A DNA stretch of 64,000 bases from Amoebophrya sp. A120 (taxonomy: Eukaryota; Sar; Dinophyceae; Syndiniales; Amoebophryaceae). Below, piece after piece: positions 9,741 through 20,564 of the stretch (position 1 is the first letter of the stretch; every line of letters begins with the position of its first letter). A program made the position numbers and the translations under genes. Where the stretch lies: NCBI GenBank assembly GCA_905178155.1, contig CAJINV010000005.1, positions 2,888,456 to 2,952,455 on the forward strand, in the 5' to 3' direction. The notes under the pieces were generated by a model. That model did not search any database. It was given only the letters and a program-made list of their open reading frames with translations, and was not told the origin of the DNA.

Positions 9741-12700
9741 CTACCGCTCTTCCTTCGAACTTGTTCGCGTCTCGGCCGCCGATTTCGACAGCGCCCGCTC
9801 CACCTCGTCCTCCCGCATGTATCCTTTTTCTTTCAGCGCGAACAGAATGTGTTTCCCGTAACTTAGCCGGGAAAGCTCCGGAAGGTGCTGCTTCAAAAGC
9901 TGGAAAAATTCGTCCCGCAATTCGTTGCCTTCAGGCAGATGGGAGGCGAGACGCAGGAACCTGGGCGGGGGATGATTTTTGTTTTTGAATTGATAGATAT
10001 TGGAGGCCGATATGCATGACAAAAGGCAACATGGTCTTCATTGCACAGCAACACAAGATGAAGCACAACACCACAATACTTTTGGACGATGTAATTTCCG
10101 AACTTGTCCTTCATGATGTTCATGACGGGAGGATTATTCGCCGGTTTGATGATCGCGGAGATCATACTGTGCTTCTGGTCCGGCTGCTCCTCTTCGCAAT
10201 AGTCCAAAACCTTTTCCACGATGTTGGACGCAAACTTGTGGCACGACCACTCCTTGATCTCGGCAACGCACTGCGTTAGCAAAGCCATTTTATCCTGCGG
10301 ACGCCCGCGCTCGAGAACATATTGGATCACGTAGTTGCCATATCTGGTCGTGTTTTGAAAGCGTGGATTACAGACAGGGTTTGAAGACTCGTTGCAACAT
10401 CTTCACAAGCTACGGAATATAGGTATGTAAATTTTTTGCACCACAACTTCGTTGTACTCAATTGCAGCGCAAATTGCATAAAAGACAAAACTTTTCCCGC
10501 ATGAAGAAGACCCACAGCAGTAAATACCTGTGGTGCGCCAGTGCCCGACAGGTTCTTGCCGACAGCATCTCGTCGAACAACAATCCAGTTTCCTCGACCG
10601 CGCAGCATTCAATGATTCGCTGAATCACCCTACACCCATACCGGTCCGAAGCTATCTCGCGCACATTGTTCTGGAAAGAGCCAACGATCCAGTGAACCTG
10701 AAGTAGTTGTAAAATTATTAGCGACAATTGCAATGCGGTTTGTTCCAGCAGCAAAACTACTTGCACAGTTCCAGTTGCCAAATGTGATGAGAAGTTCATC
10801 TGTAAAAACGATCGTAGAGTGTAAAGCGCCTAAGTACTAACTTAAGTACCTCCGGCGTCGGCAGCACCTCGATGCACTTTTGAATGACGTGATTCCCGTT
10901 TTGGTCCTGGACCAATTCTACGATGCTGCCGCGCAACTCCCCGATGAGCAGCTTCTTCAAATCCAAGGGGAGGAACTCCAGCGCGGTCTGAATGACCCGG
11001 CACCCGTACTATCCTGAGTAAAAACGTACCCACACCATAGTCAAGATGGGGAATCGGCTAGACAAATCCACAAGTTTTGGCTGTTTTGCATGACAAATTT
11101 GGATTCGTAGTGTAGTGCTGTTTGAGCTAGCTCAGCAGCATCACAGATCTAGCATACCATGCTGATTGGAGCATCACAAATTGCAAAACACGACAAGAAA
11201 ATGCTTCTCATGGGGCTCCGCATGAGAAACATTCTCAGCATGCAGATTTGCATTACAACTCTGCTGGTGTGGGTAGGTTTTTAAATAGGATACGTACAGC
11301 TGCAAACACAGCTTCTTCGTTTCCCCGACCAGGCATTCCGCCAAGACCGTTTTCTGCTCCAAGGTTCCGTGTTCAAAATACTTCTGGATTATCACAAAGA
11401 AGAAAGCTGGCAGGGCACATTTGTAATGCAAAAATAAATACACAGAAAAATCTGCTATGGGCGGCCTCATAGCATGCTGTTAAGGATACGCAATACAGGT
11501 TTTTTTGTGTATTTATTTTTGCATTACAAATGTGACCTGCCAGCTTTTTTCTGTGGGATATGGATCACGTAATTCCCAAACACGTCGTAGACCAATTTTG
11601 ACGTATGAACTGTAAAAATGTCTGGGTCTGGAAGAATTCATGTTTGTCATGCTTGTCTGGCATGACTTTTAAATCTGTTATGCACGTTACCCAAGAGCTG
11701 CGTTTTTCTGTGATGCAGAAGCGCAGTTTGTCATGCAGAATAGGCAACACCTAGGAGCTCAGAAACTTGTCATGCTGAGCAAGCATTTGTAGCCTCATCA
11801 TGAGACGCTACCCAGCATCACAAGTTCCCAGACCCAGACATTTTTACTTTTGATATGACGCCTGCGGAACCAGTTGCTCGAACAGCTTACGTTTGTCGTT
11901 CGGCTCGGCGGTGGCGAGTTCCTCCTGCACGTAGCGCGACCCCAATTGATCGTACACAAACTCCTGCGCCAACTGCATGCTCGCCCCGATCTCGCCCAGC
12001 TTCGGGCGGATTTTTTTGTCTTTGAAGTCGCGCATCAACTGCGAGTCCTGCGGGTGGCGCCGGACGGGGGGCGGGGGGTTAGGATTTAGCGAAGAGGATG
12101 GCGGTGGTCCTTTGCTCCCCGTCGGGGTTCGCCCGGATTGTTGATGGGCAGTATTAGGACCACCAGCGGTACTATTGACAGGCAAGGGTGGTGCATTGAT
12201 ATTGCTGCTGTTATTCGACGTCGTGGATTTCTTACTATTGCTATACCGAGGAACAACACCGGGTGGCCCTCCGGTATGTCCTCCGCTGTCTCTCGAATGG
12301 TCACCACCGCCTCCGCGTGAAACTACAGCATGGAGATGACCTTGACCACCACTATCGCGGTCTACTACACCTGGTCCTCCGGGATGAATATACGGGTGCA
12401 AGTTTCCTCTTTCGTCGACAAACATGCCTCCTCTGGAGGACGGAGGGTGCTGCTGGTGGTGCATACTGTTCCCTCCTGACCCGCCGCGGTCGCGCGGATG
12501 CTGCTGATCGTGGGACGAAGAACTAAATCGGCCTCCTCCGTCGGAGTTGTGTTGCTGAAACAGGTTACTCGTCCCATAGTGAAGATGTTGATCTCTGTCA
12601 GCACCGCCGCGGCTCCCCCTTTGATTCTCACTTTTCTGGTACTCCCTCACCGTGGTACTGATGGTCGGCACGCCGCCTCCTTGGCTGTGCTTGGAGCTTG

Positions 12701-14837
12701 GGTTACTCCCGATGAAGGTGGGCACGTTGCGGGCGGGGCCTTGACTGTGTTTACTGGAGCTGTTGCCGCTTGTTATTTGGGGATTATTTTCTACGAACGC
12801 CGGCATGTAGCGATTAGTACCGTCGTTCATCATGCTTGAAGATGTTCCTTTCGAACCGCCGTGCTGCGAAGAGACGAACCGGGAGCTGCTGCTCCCCCCG
12901 AAGTAGTACTCCTGCTCCCCCGAGGAGTTCAAAAGCGTGTAATCGACGCGACCCGCATGGTGCTGGGACTGCTGGTTTGGATTGTGTTGATCCCGCATGT
13001 TGGTGAGATCTCTCCCCGGTCCTATTTGGTTCGGGTAAACCAGTACCTTGCCACCCTGCTGCATCGCAGCTATCGCCGCGCCGTTAGCGAGGTGTGGGGG
13101 CAAACCTTGGTGTTGCGATGGACCCGATGCAGCTCCCCCAACTCCACCGCCACGAGAAGACAGCATCCTTTGTTGCTGTTGATACGCGAACTCGCTCAAA
13201 TTTGCGCTATCCGACAGCTGCCTCTCGGCAGCACCTGCTGCTCCAGGCAAAAATCTATCCGCCGTTCCCGCTCTCCCGTCCCGTCCTGAAATGTCGGCGC
13301 TTCCCGGCGCACCATTCGACACAACAGAAGTACTACCGCCTTGTGACGTTGTGCCCGAACCTCCGGGCGTTGAGGTCAAGATCTGCATTGCGGACGGCCC
13401 GCCGGAAGCGTTCGGCAGGATCCGCGTACTGTAGGACCCATTCGAAAATCGCGCAACGTCTTGGTGGACCTGACCACTTGGACTGAATTCGTACATTGTG
13501 AACTGGCCAGAACCGATAGAGTCGCGTGCGGGGTTGTCGTGATCCGAGGACATCACGATGTTCGTCGCCGGACTGAGCACCTGCGTCGTCTGCGTCCCCG
13601 GGGGTGGTGACTGCTGGGGTAAGACCTGCCTGGAAGGACCCTGCGGCGGACTGTTCCGCGGCTGGGGAAGGAACGGGACCGGGCCGGACGCCGGCGTGTT
13701 TTGCATACTAGCAGGGGGACTGGACAGCGTACTGTTTGTGTTTCCGGAATTATTCTGCATCGCGGCCGCGGTAAGTGCTGCCCCGGCGCCGACAAAAGCT
13801 TGGCCATTCCAGATGTAGGTGGAATCGGCCGACGGCGTGATGGGGTGCATCAGACCAGTGTGGGGGTCGTGGTACCAGATCGTGCCTGTCAATATATGGA
13901 TTTGTCTTTCACATGAAAAATCGATTTTTTTACTTTATGCTAGTTTTTGTTTTCATCACACGAGAGATAAAATTTGCGGGCTTTTATTGCAGAATGAGAA
14001 ATCAATCAATCTTTCACAAGTTCTTGTAGGCGAAGTGTATTTTCATACCAGCCATGTTCGGCGCATTTTCCGTCTGCATCCTTGTTGTGCTGACGCGGCT
14101 ATCAAGGCGAAACTTCTTTTGCCATTCATCTGTGGCAACATCAAGTACTCATGAACTAGCAAAAGGACAGCTCACAGCACAGACAATCTATGTAGTTGTG
14201 CAGAAAGGCATTTGATTACACTTGGATACAAATCATGCAAACAGACAACTCATAAAACTCGCGCCATTCTCCAAAAGAAGAGAACATGAAAAACAAGCAA
14301 ATTTTCGTCTTGATAACTTTCAGAAACCCCCGCACCCTCCCGGCCGCCCGCACTACCCCCGGACGACTGCGGTGGCTGTTGTGGGCCGCCGAAGGCGGTG
14401 CCCCACCCGGACGGGTCGTAGGCGAATGGCGGGACGAGCTGAATCGGCGCGGGACCTCCGTTGCTCGGGGTTGGCTTGTATCAAATGTAAAAGTGTCTGG
14501 GTCTGGAAGAATGTAACTTGTCATGCTAGATCTGAAGCATGCAAAAATCTGTGTTGCATGATTACCAAAAGTCGTCCAGTTTTGCCCAATTCGGGAGGGA
14601 GTTTCTCATGCAGAATAGGCATGAGAGAGATCGCACAGAATCTGTCATGTTAGGTCCTGCATTCCAGACCTCGTGGGTCATGGAAAAGCTGCATGATAAA
14701 TCTGACAATCTTCCAGACCCAGACATTTTTGCAATCCATAGCTTGTCGTTTGGTGACCGCGCGACCGTGGGATCCCAGTCGTAGCTCAGACTCGGAGACG
14801 GCGTCCGGTCCCCCGGTCCGCTGGAAAATCGAGCCAT
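9741..14837 (-). CDS. Pumilio-family (PUF) RNA-binding protein
   Basis: The start is taken as the ATG at 14837. A long Gln/Ser/Gly/Pro-rich N-terminal half (11856-14837) leads into a C-terminal Pumilio homology domain. Its repeat signatures, rejoined over the introns, read SRYVQ, NYVIQ, CRVIQ, NHVIQ, CRVIQ, NYVIQ, SNIVE and NYIVQ, that is eight repeats. In the known PUF code this is the classic set for 5'-UGUAUAUA, so it likely binds mRNA 3' UTRs to repress or localise transcripts in the cytoplasm. Ordinary GT-AG introns lie near 9966-10095, 10330-10530, 10697-10850 and 13888-14325. Four introners lie at 11010, 11390, 11604 and 14479. Removing each with one 5-bp repeat copy restores PUF motifs exactly, for example NYVI/QK across 11390-11560. 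The stop is at 9741. Confidence 0.93.
11010..11292. mobile_element. Introner element, family 5, in the PUF gene
   Basis: This 283-bp element is flanked by CGTAC at 11005-11009 and 11293-11297. The TIRs are TATCCTGAGTAAAAACGTAC continuing to CCCACACC, against the reverse complement of the right end (TATCCTATTTAAAAACCTAC then CCACACC). Excision with one repeat copy rejoins QLY to GCRVIQ of PUF repeat 3. The ends are not GT-AG. Confidence 0.88.
11390..11560. mobile_element. Introner element, family 6, hairpin-like, in the PUF gene
   Basis: This 171-bp element is flanked by TGGAT at 11385-11389 and 11561-11565. Nearly its whole length is an inverted repeat: arms of about 60 bp (11390-11451 and 11499-11560) are almost identical and separated by about 47 bp, as in a MITE. 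It interrupts PUF repeat 2 between the I of NYVI and the following Q. Removal restores YVIQKYFEHG. Confidence 0.92.
11604..11855. mobile_element. Introner element, family 1, in the PUF gene
   Basis: This 252-bp element is flanked by TGACG at 11599-11603 and 11856-11860. The TIRs carry the family 1 core TGTCTGGGTCTGG at the left and CCAGACCCAGACA at the right. Excision joins LVPQAS to KLVYDVFGNYV in frame between PUF repeats 1 and 2. Confidence 0.93.
14479..14740. mobile_element. Introner element, family 1, in the PUF gene N-terminal region
   Basis: This 262-bp element is flanked by GCTTG at 14474-14478 and 14741-14745. It starts TATCAAATGTAAAAGTGTCT and ends in CCAGACCCAGACA then TTTTTGCAATCCATA. 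Its interior is closely similar to the element at 42972-43239 in the adhesin-like gene, suggesting recent copying. Confidence 0.93.
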
Positions 14838-14868
14838 GTAATGTTGGAGCGACGTCTGGGAGGAGGCA
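14838..14868 (-). promoter_or_regulatory. 31-bp gap between two same-strand genes with a possible splice acceptor
   Basis: Only 31 bp separate the stop of the upstream gene (14869) from the PUF ATG (14837). On the minus strand the gap holds a pyrimidine-rich tract ending CCTCCTCCCAG, about 20 nt before the ATG. In dinoflagellates mRNAs commonly receive a trans-spliced leader, so this AG could be a trans-splice acceptor. If the PUF and upstream frames are one gene, it would be an internal acceptor instead. Confidence 0.35.
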
Positions 14869-17600
14869 TTACCTGGTGTGTTGATTTGCTGGGTTTAGAA
14901 AAGAACCTTGTCGAGGACCAGCATGCTCCTGCAAGTTGCGATACAACGTAGTAAAGGCTTTTTTCCCGTTCCAAAGGAGCTGAAGCGCTTTTATTGGGTC
15001 CATATATACAAACGTCGACGCAAAATCCACCGCCTCCTCCATTTTACCGCCAGCCGCAGCAACCTTAGTAAGTTCCCAGGCGGTCCGGCCGCAAATTGAG
15101 ACACGCACACGCACTTCAAAGGAGGCATCGCATTGGCATCGACCTCATCGTCCCCAGTAGCAAACGCAGTGCACGCAGCAGCAACAAACCAGCTGTCTCT
15201 CCCAGCAGTCTCTCTTGCAATTTCATCACAACTCTCAAAAATGTTACTACTCCTTTCCCTAGCCCCCACTGGCATTTGAAGAATGATCACAAAGCGACGT
15301 GCTCTATTCCTATTCTCATGGCTGTGATTGCAAAATCATTTTTACCGGTGCTCTTGCTTGTTCTTGACCTGATACTCTCCCTCGAGCCACTCTCTCTGGA
15401 CCTTTGTCGCTCCTGTACCTGCTTCAGAATTGACAATGGCGGTATCGGCAACTGTTCGAGATTTCCCGTCACCACCTTCAGATTCCCGTGCTTCGTTACC
15501 ACAGGTAGCACCGTCGTGGTCCCTTTAGAAGTACTATGCCCGCTCTTGGCAGCTTTAGAAGTCTGTTCCCCGCCCGCTCCCGCCCCATACCCATATTTGT
15601 CCGTCGCAGACATCGGGGACTTGTCAGTCAGCAACAAAGTGTGCGTGAAATTCTTCGACGAGTAAGTCGAAGATGCGTTTTCCTTCTTACTCCCGCTCAG
15701 GACAGCATCCTTTTCGTCACTGCTACTGGTTGTGGGGCTCTGTTTCTCGGTGATTTTCGACAACTGCCGAGTCAAGTCTTCCACCGCCACCGTGGCTTGT
15801 TGGGCGGTGGTTTCCAACGAAGATAATAATTTATGCGACAAATGCACCTTTTCCGTCTGTGGATCCACTATTTTTACACTGTTCGGCACATGAACGATCG
15901 GATGATGCTGGGACGTCGTCGACACAACGTTCTTCGCAACGCTAATGTTCTCCCCACTCGAGGCGCCACTCGATCCAGAAGCTAGTCTCGGGCTGTTCTT
16001 CGGTACGGCGAGAAGATTCTGGTTCTGTCGAGCAGGATGGTGTTGTACTTCCGCTCCTTTTGAAGTGGTCCCAGCTGCTCCACTTGTTCCCGCTGGTGCA
16101 GTAGTTTTTTCTCCAGAGCTCGTCGTGTTCAAAGAATTTATCAAATCAGACTTACTAATCGCCCCGTTCCTATTCGCCAAATGCGCGGGTGCGGATTGCG
16201 AAGCCAGGGTGTGCTTTCGTAAACCGGCGATGGCATTCAGGGACGATACATCGTCGTTCTCCTCATCGTGGGCCTCGTCGTCGTCTTCTTCGTAGAGAAT
16301 ATTCCTGAAGTGGTTTTTGTGTTTTGCATTCGCAACGCGCTCTTTTGTTCCGCATGATATTACAACTTAAGCCTCAGTAGCAGTACAGTGCTCCATCATG
16401 CCGGCCGCGCATCAGAAATAGGTGTAAGGTATACTATACCCTGAAAGCGCCGAGGTCAACGCTACAGGATCCTGCTCACCCTCCTCGCCGCGCTTTGACA
16501 GGTCGCGGCGGATGTCCTGAATCACAGAGATGCTGATTTCCCCCATATTGAAGCAGCAGGACTTCACGTTCCCCAAGTCCCGCAGAGGAAATACCAACGC
16601 GCCATGCCCGTTTTCCGAATGTCGGACGCTGCTCATTTCGCGAACCTGAAGATCATCGACGATTGTTTTTACTTATTCGGCACACGTACTACATTTGTGT
16701 GGTGCTGAGGTAGACCGAGACCCCGCTAGTCCTACGCATGAAAATTTTACTCCCTTGTGCTGGTCATACACATAGGATATCAATATCTGCATGCAAAAAT
16801 AAGTCAACGCAAACTGCACTGCCATAGCTACAAGTAGAAGCATCACGACAGTTGTACATCTGTTGGCGTGTCGTCAACTTTATCCACTTGCGCCGCTCCT
16901 GCTTTCGCGGGTTCCGTAGTCCAAACCAAGCGAGCGCGTCCAGGGTCGAAGGGCGCCGCTAAGTCGTATCCACAGGAACAAATCTACCGTAGCAGGCCAA
17001 GCATGACAATCTTAATCTTTTCGTATACCTATACCTCTATTAGAAGCATGACAAAGTTCATTCTTTTTTGCGTCCTTCCGGGCAAATTTGTAATGCTTTC
17101 TGTACTTCTTACGGTAAATTCGTCTTGCATAAGTCACGCGCGAAGGAGACCAACACTTCCTCATCGCGTTTGTTCACAGAGCAGCCGTGAAATGTGAACG
17201 ACATCGTTATCAAAAGGAAAAATCCCCCCTCCCCATATCGAAAAGGTATGTTTCCGAAAATTTGTCTTGCTGCTTTGAGGTCGCAAATCACATTTGTATT
17301 GCAAGAAGACAAGGGCAGAAGCTTCCGCCCCACTATGGAAGCGATTTGTCATGCTGTTGGGCCTAAAGGGGAGCCGCTTGCCATGCTGAACAACTAGACG
17401 CATACGCCCCTATCTAGCCTGGGGATCTGACTGCAATGCTTTCCTGCAATACAAACCTGATTTGTGTACTCAAATCCAGCATCAGAAATTTCGTTTTGAT
17501 GTGGGGAGGGGGGATTTTTCGTTTTGATAATCGTCCCGTCGGTATCTTCGGGGAGACGTAGACAGGGACCACGCTTTAGTATGATAAGACACGGCGCCAC
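14869..17600 (-). CDS. Unidentified multi-exon protein
   Basis: Minus-strand exons with canonical GT-AG edges lie at about 15346-16303, 16440-16645 and 14869-15063, plus 16850-17000 and about 17107-17600. The last is split by an introner at 17208-17529. Removing that introner with one copy of its repeat gives a clean join, DTDGTMSFTFHGCSVNKRDE. The middle holds a folded-looking segment (RDLGNVKSCCFNMGEISISV), and the third exon encodes a long Ser/Thr/Lys-rich, probably disordered stretch after an acidic run (EEDDDEAHDEEND). The final exon is helical (AVDFASTFVYMDPIKALQLL) and stops 31 bp before the PUF start. I do not recognise the family. The 5' end is not defined. It could alternatively be the N-terminal part of a larger PUF protein, because the boundary at 14838-14870 is a frame change that unusual splicing might remove. 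Confidence 0.55.
17208..17529. mobile_element. Introner element, family 2
   Basis: This 322-bp element is flanked by ATCGT at 17203-17207 and 17530-17534. It starts TATCAAAAGGAAAAATCCCC followed by more C and CCCATATCGAAA, and ends with the inverted counterpart then TTTTGATA. Its left end matches the reverse complement of the right end of the element at 50979-51300, so the two lie in opposite orientation although both host genes are on the minus strand. Confidence 0.92.
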
Positions 17601-17910
17601 ATGTTCTTTTGTTTCATTTCGTACACGAGAAGTTTCAAGAAATTTAGCAGACGGAACAAAGGATAGTACACAAAAGGAACAAAATGTGGTTTCAGGAGTG
17701 CGAGTAAGTTTATCGACACGAGGATATCTATTTGCAAAACACAATCAGATCTCTCGCAATTCAAAGAAGAGATACGACTTTTTCACCTATGGTGCTGTGC
17801 AAGAAACAATGTTGGTCAAAAGGAAACAAAACAGGAGAAACATACTACACTAGTAATGGAGAAATAGTAGAAAACAAATTCCTAAATAGCATATCGGCAA
17901 TGACTCTTCT
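17601..17910. other. No gene recognised
   Basis: This AT-rich stretch lies between the unknown multi-exon gene and the GC-rich repeat block. It may hold the undefined 5' end of that gene. Nothing else is visible. Confidence 0.4.
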
Positions 17911-19611
17911 TCCATGTATGGCTACACACATGAGTCATTATCAGGGGGAGGAGAGGGAGGAGAGGGTATGACTACACACATGCAGAGGGAGGAGAGGGGG
18001 GGGCGTGCCACACCACACCGTGGCGGAGGAACACGCCGGTGCCACGGGTGGCACGAGGAGTGAACAGGGGGCGCTGCGCGCGCCCCCCGGGAGGACGTCA
18101 GGATCGCAGGCGCGCGAGCGGTGCGCAGGATCCACGACGCCACCCGCGCCGCACGTTGATGTGCGGGCGGGAGGCCCGTAGCGCCCGACCTTCACCTACG
18201 AGGTCGCACGACGCACGGGCCTATGCACTCACACAACCCTATCTGGACCAGACGGGGAGGTGCAAGGCGGCGGGGGCGCAGCAGCTGCCAGAGCAGCGCC
18301 CCCTAGGCATGAAGTGTGAGTGCCGACACCGACGCGTGCGCAGGTTATCTTGCCTGCGCACCGGAGGAGCATAACACACGGCCTGCGGTGTCCAACCGCA
18401 CGCTGCACGGTCCCACACGGGGAGCTGGCAGCGTAAGAAAGCGTGCTGCAGAGGCAAGCACTGGGTGCGAAGGGGTGCTTTCGCACCACCAACGCGTGTC
18501 GTGAGGGACACATTGTCGCAACGACGCGACGGTGCTGCGTGAGGTGCAGCGCTGCGTGAGGTGCAGCGTGGCGCGAAGACGCAGCCACAGTGCCGACGGG
18601 CACAGGTTCATCGCAGATGAACCGATGGTGTACCAAGAGGTGGTAACTTTGTCATACAGGACAAGAGAAGTTGACCTCTCCCCCGAGGTGGGACGGTCGT
18701 TTTGTACCCGAGACCCACCCCCAGTCGCACAGCGAAAGGAAGCAGGGTCGAGCACAAACGACCGGTGGCGAAGGCCACGAAGAGGCGGTGACAGGTAGCC
18801 AGACAGGCAGCTGTCGCCGCGTGAGGGTCGAAACCGACACGACAACGAGTGCGGCTGAGCCACACAGTATGTCCAACCAATTCGTCGAGACCGCTAGCGC
18901 GCGTAAACATCCATCAGACCAAACAGCATGGGCGGCACCTCAGTCTAGTTACCCAAACAGCTTGGGCCCACCACCCTCCCTCCGCACCCCCCGGACAACT
19001 ATGGCTCCCCACGCGCTGGCCCGCACGCAATCTGTTCCGCTCCCGCCTTCCCTCGCGCGCAGCCAGCCCCCAAGACAGAAACGGCGGACGGTGGCGCCCT
19101 CCTCCAGCCCCCCCGCGAACAGGGGGGGGGGCGTCGGGGGAGGGTGGTGGGCAGCTGCCCGCCTCCCCGCCTGGTGTTAGTTGGGGCGCGGTGGGTCTGC
19201 CCCGTGGGCCGATGCTTCCCGGCTTCTTTCCCCTTGCCCCGCGCCCGCTTTCCCCGTGCCCCCCGCTTTCCCCGTGCCCCCCGCCTTCCCCGTGCTTCCC
19301 GCCTTCCCCGTGCTTTCCATCCGCTTCCCCCGTGCTTCCCGCTTTCCCCGAGCTTCCCGCTTTCCCCGTGCCCCCCGCGTTCCCCGTGCTTTCCATCCGC
19401 TTTCCCCGTGCTTCCCGCTTTCCCCGAGCTTCCCGCTTTCCCCGTGCTTCCCGCTTTCCCCGTGCTTCCCGCTTTCCCCGTGCTTCCCGCCTTCCCCGTG
19501 CTTTCCATCCGCTTTCCCCGTGCTTCCCGCTTTCCCCGAGCTTCCCGCTTTCCCCGTGCCCCCCGCGTTCCCCTCTTCTTCCATGTATGACTACACACGT
19601 GAGTCATTACC
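17911..19611. repeat. GC-rich block bounded by ~40-bp direct repeats
   Basis: Near-identical sequences containing CTTCTTCCATGTATG, then CTACACAC and TGAGTCATTA, lie at about 17901-17942 and 19569-19611. A partial third copy (ATGACTACACACATG) lies near 17970. Between them the base composition jumps to GC-rich against AT-rich flanks, with a G-rich tract at 17945-18003, a 17-bp tandem copy of GCTGCGTGAGGTGCAGC near 18533-18565, and the minisatellite at 19234-19573. The long open frames here are low-complexity Pro/Arg or Gly/Lys text in several frames at once, so I do not call genes. It could be a satellite-bearing insertion or a duplication-bounded unit. Confidence 0.65.
19234..19573. repeat. 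18-bp minisatellite with higher-order structure
   Basis: The unit CCCGCTTTCCCCGTGCTT (18 bp) is repeated with variants (AGCTT for TGCTT, CCTTCC for CTTTCC). Longer periods are marked by GTGCTTTCCATCCGC, which recurs near 19310, 19390 and 19500. Because the period is a multiple of three, every frame is open, which explains the overlapping long frames on both strands. Confidence 0.92.
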
Positions 19612-20564
19612 GCTTCAAGAGGGAAAAGAACTGGAAATGGAAACAATTGCCTTTCACTATAGCTACCCCGTTGCTTGGGTCGACGTATTTGGTTACACGA
19701 AACAGAGGAAGAAGCTGCATGCCGTTCTTTCAGCAGAAAATGTGCTGCTTAAAAAAATTTCCGCTATACAAGGCCGAAAAAATCAAGAGAAGCGTGCTGA
19801 ACGGAGCTCCTTTTTCGGAAAATTGCAACGGTACACTTGTGGAAAATTTGAGTGTGGAAAATCAGTTCAAAATCATGTAAAAGCGCGCAAATCATGGAAT
19901 TGAAGACTCTGTTACAAGGCGGAAAATGGAAAAAAATATATTACACGGGGGTATAGCCGGGCTCTTTTCCTTTTACACTGTGTTTTCGAAGTATGTCATG
20001 CTTTGACCATCAAAGACCAGATCTCGATGAAAGGAGCAGTAAACAGCATCATTTGACTTTTTTTTGGCTTTTTGGAAGGACTCTGACTTTGTTGACCGAG
20101 TTGCTCGTCTTTATCTTTTCATAGAAGAGCGGAAAAAAAAAACCGATTGTCCAGAAGTAGCACGACTAGCAGTATTGAGGAAACGGTTTGCCAAAAATCG
20201 AAAACGGCATGATTATCGAGATCGCGAGAAAGTAGCAAAGTGCGATACTTTTTCTGTCTGCTCGACAAATTCTCAGAAGGATCGAACAAAACGTGTTTTG
20301 AACACTGAATTGTATCCAATCGATGAGTTTTAAAGCTTGTGCTGGAGCATCAACTGGTAGTAATGGCTGTTCCACCACATCAGCACCATGTGGCGATGAA
20401 GTGTGCTGATGAATGAACCGGAATTCGTCTACATTCATATTTGTGTCGCTTGTCTTTGCATGCTGTGCATATAAACTATTATTTCGCAGTTCACATTGTG
20501 CAGTCGCAGTCCTCGCTGTTCATATGTACACAAGTCGCTGTTTTTTGGTACTATACTAGCAAAA
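19612..20564. other. No gene supported
   Basis: A plus-strand 89-codon frame at 20064-20333 is Lys/Arg-rich and has no recognisable domain. It would be the only plus-strand gene in the window, so I do not accept it. The rest is AT-rich without visible features. Confidence 0.4.

Noticed and set aside
18849-19903. Several long overlapping frames on both strands, rich in Pro/Arg or Gly/Lys
   Set aside because: The 18-bp minisatellite keeps all frames open. The peptides are simple repeats of the DNA unit.
20064-20333. An 89-codon plus-strand gene
   Set aside because: It has Lys/Arg-rich composition and no domain, and would be the only gene against the direction of the array.
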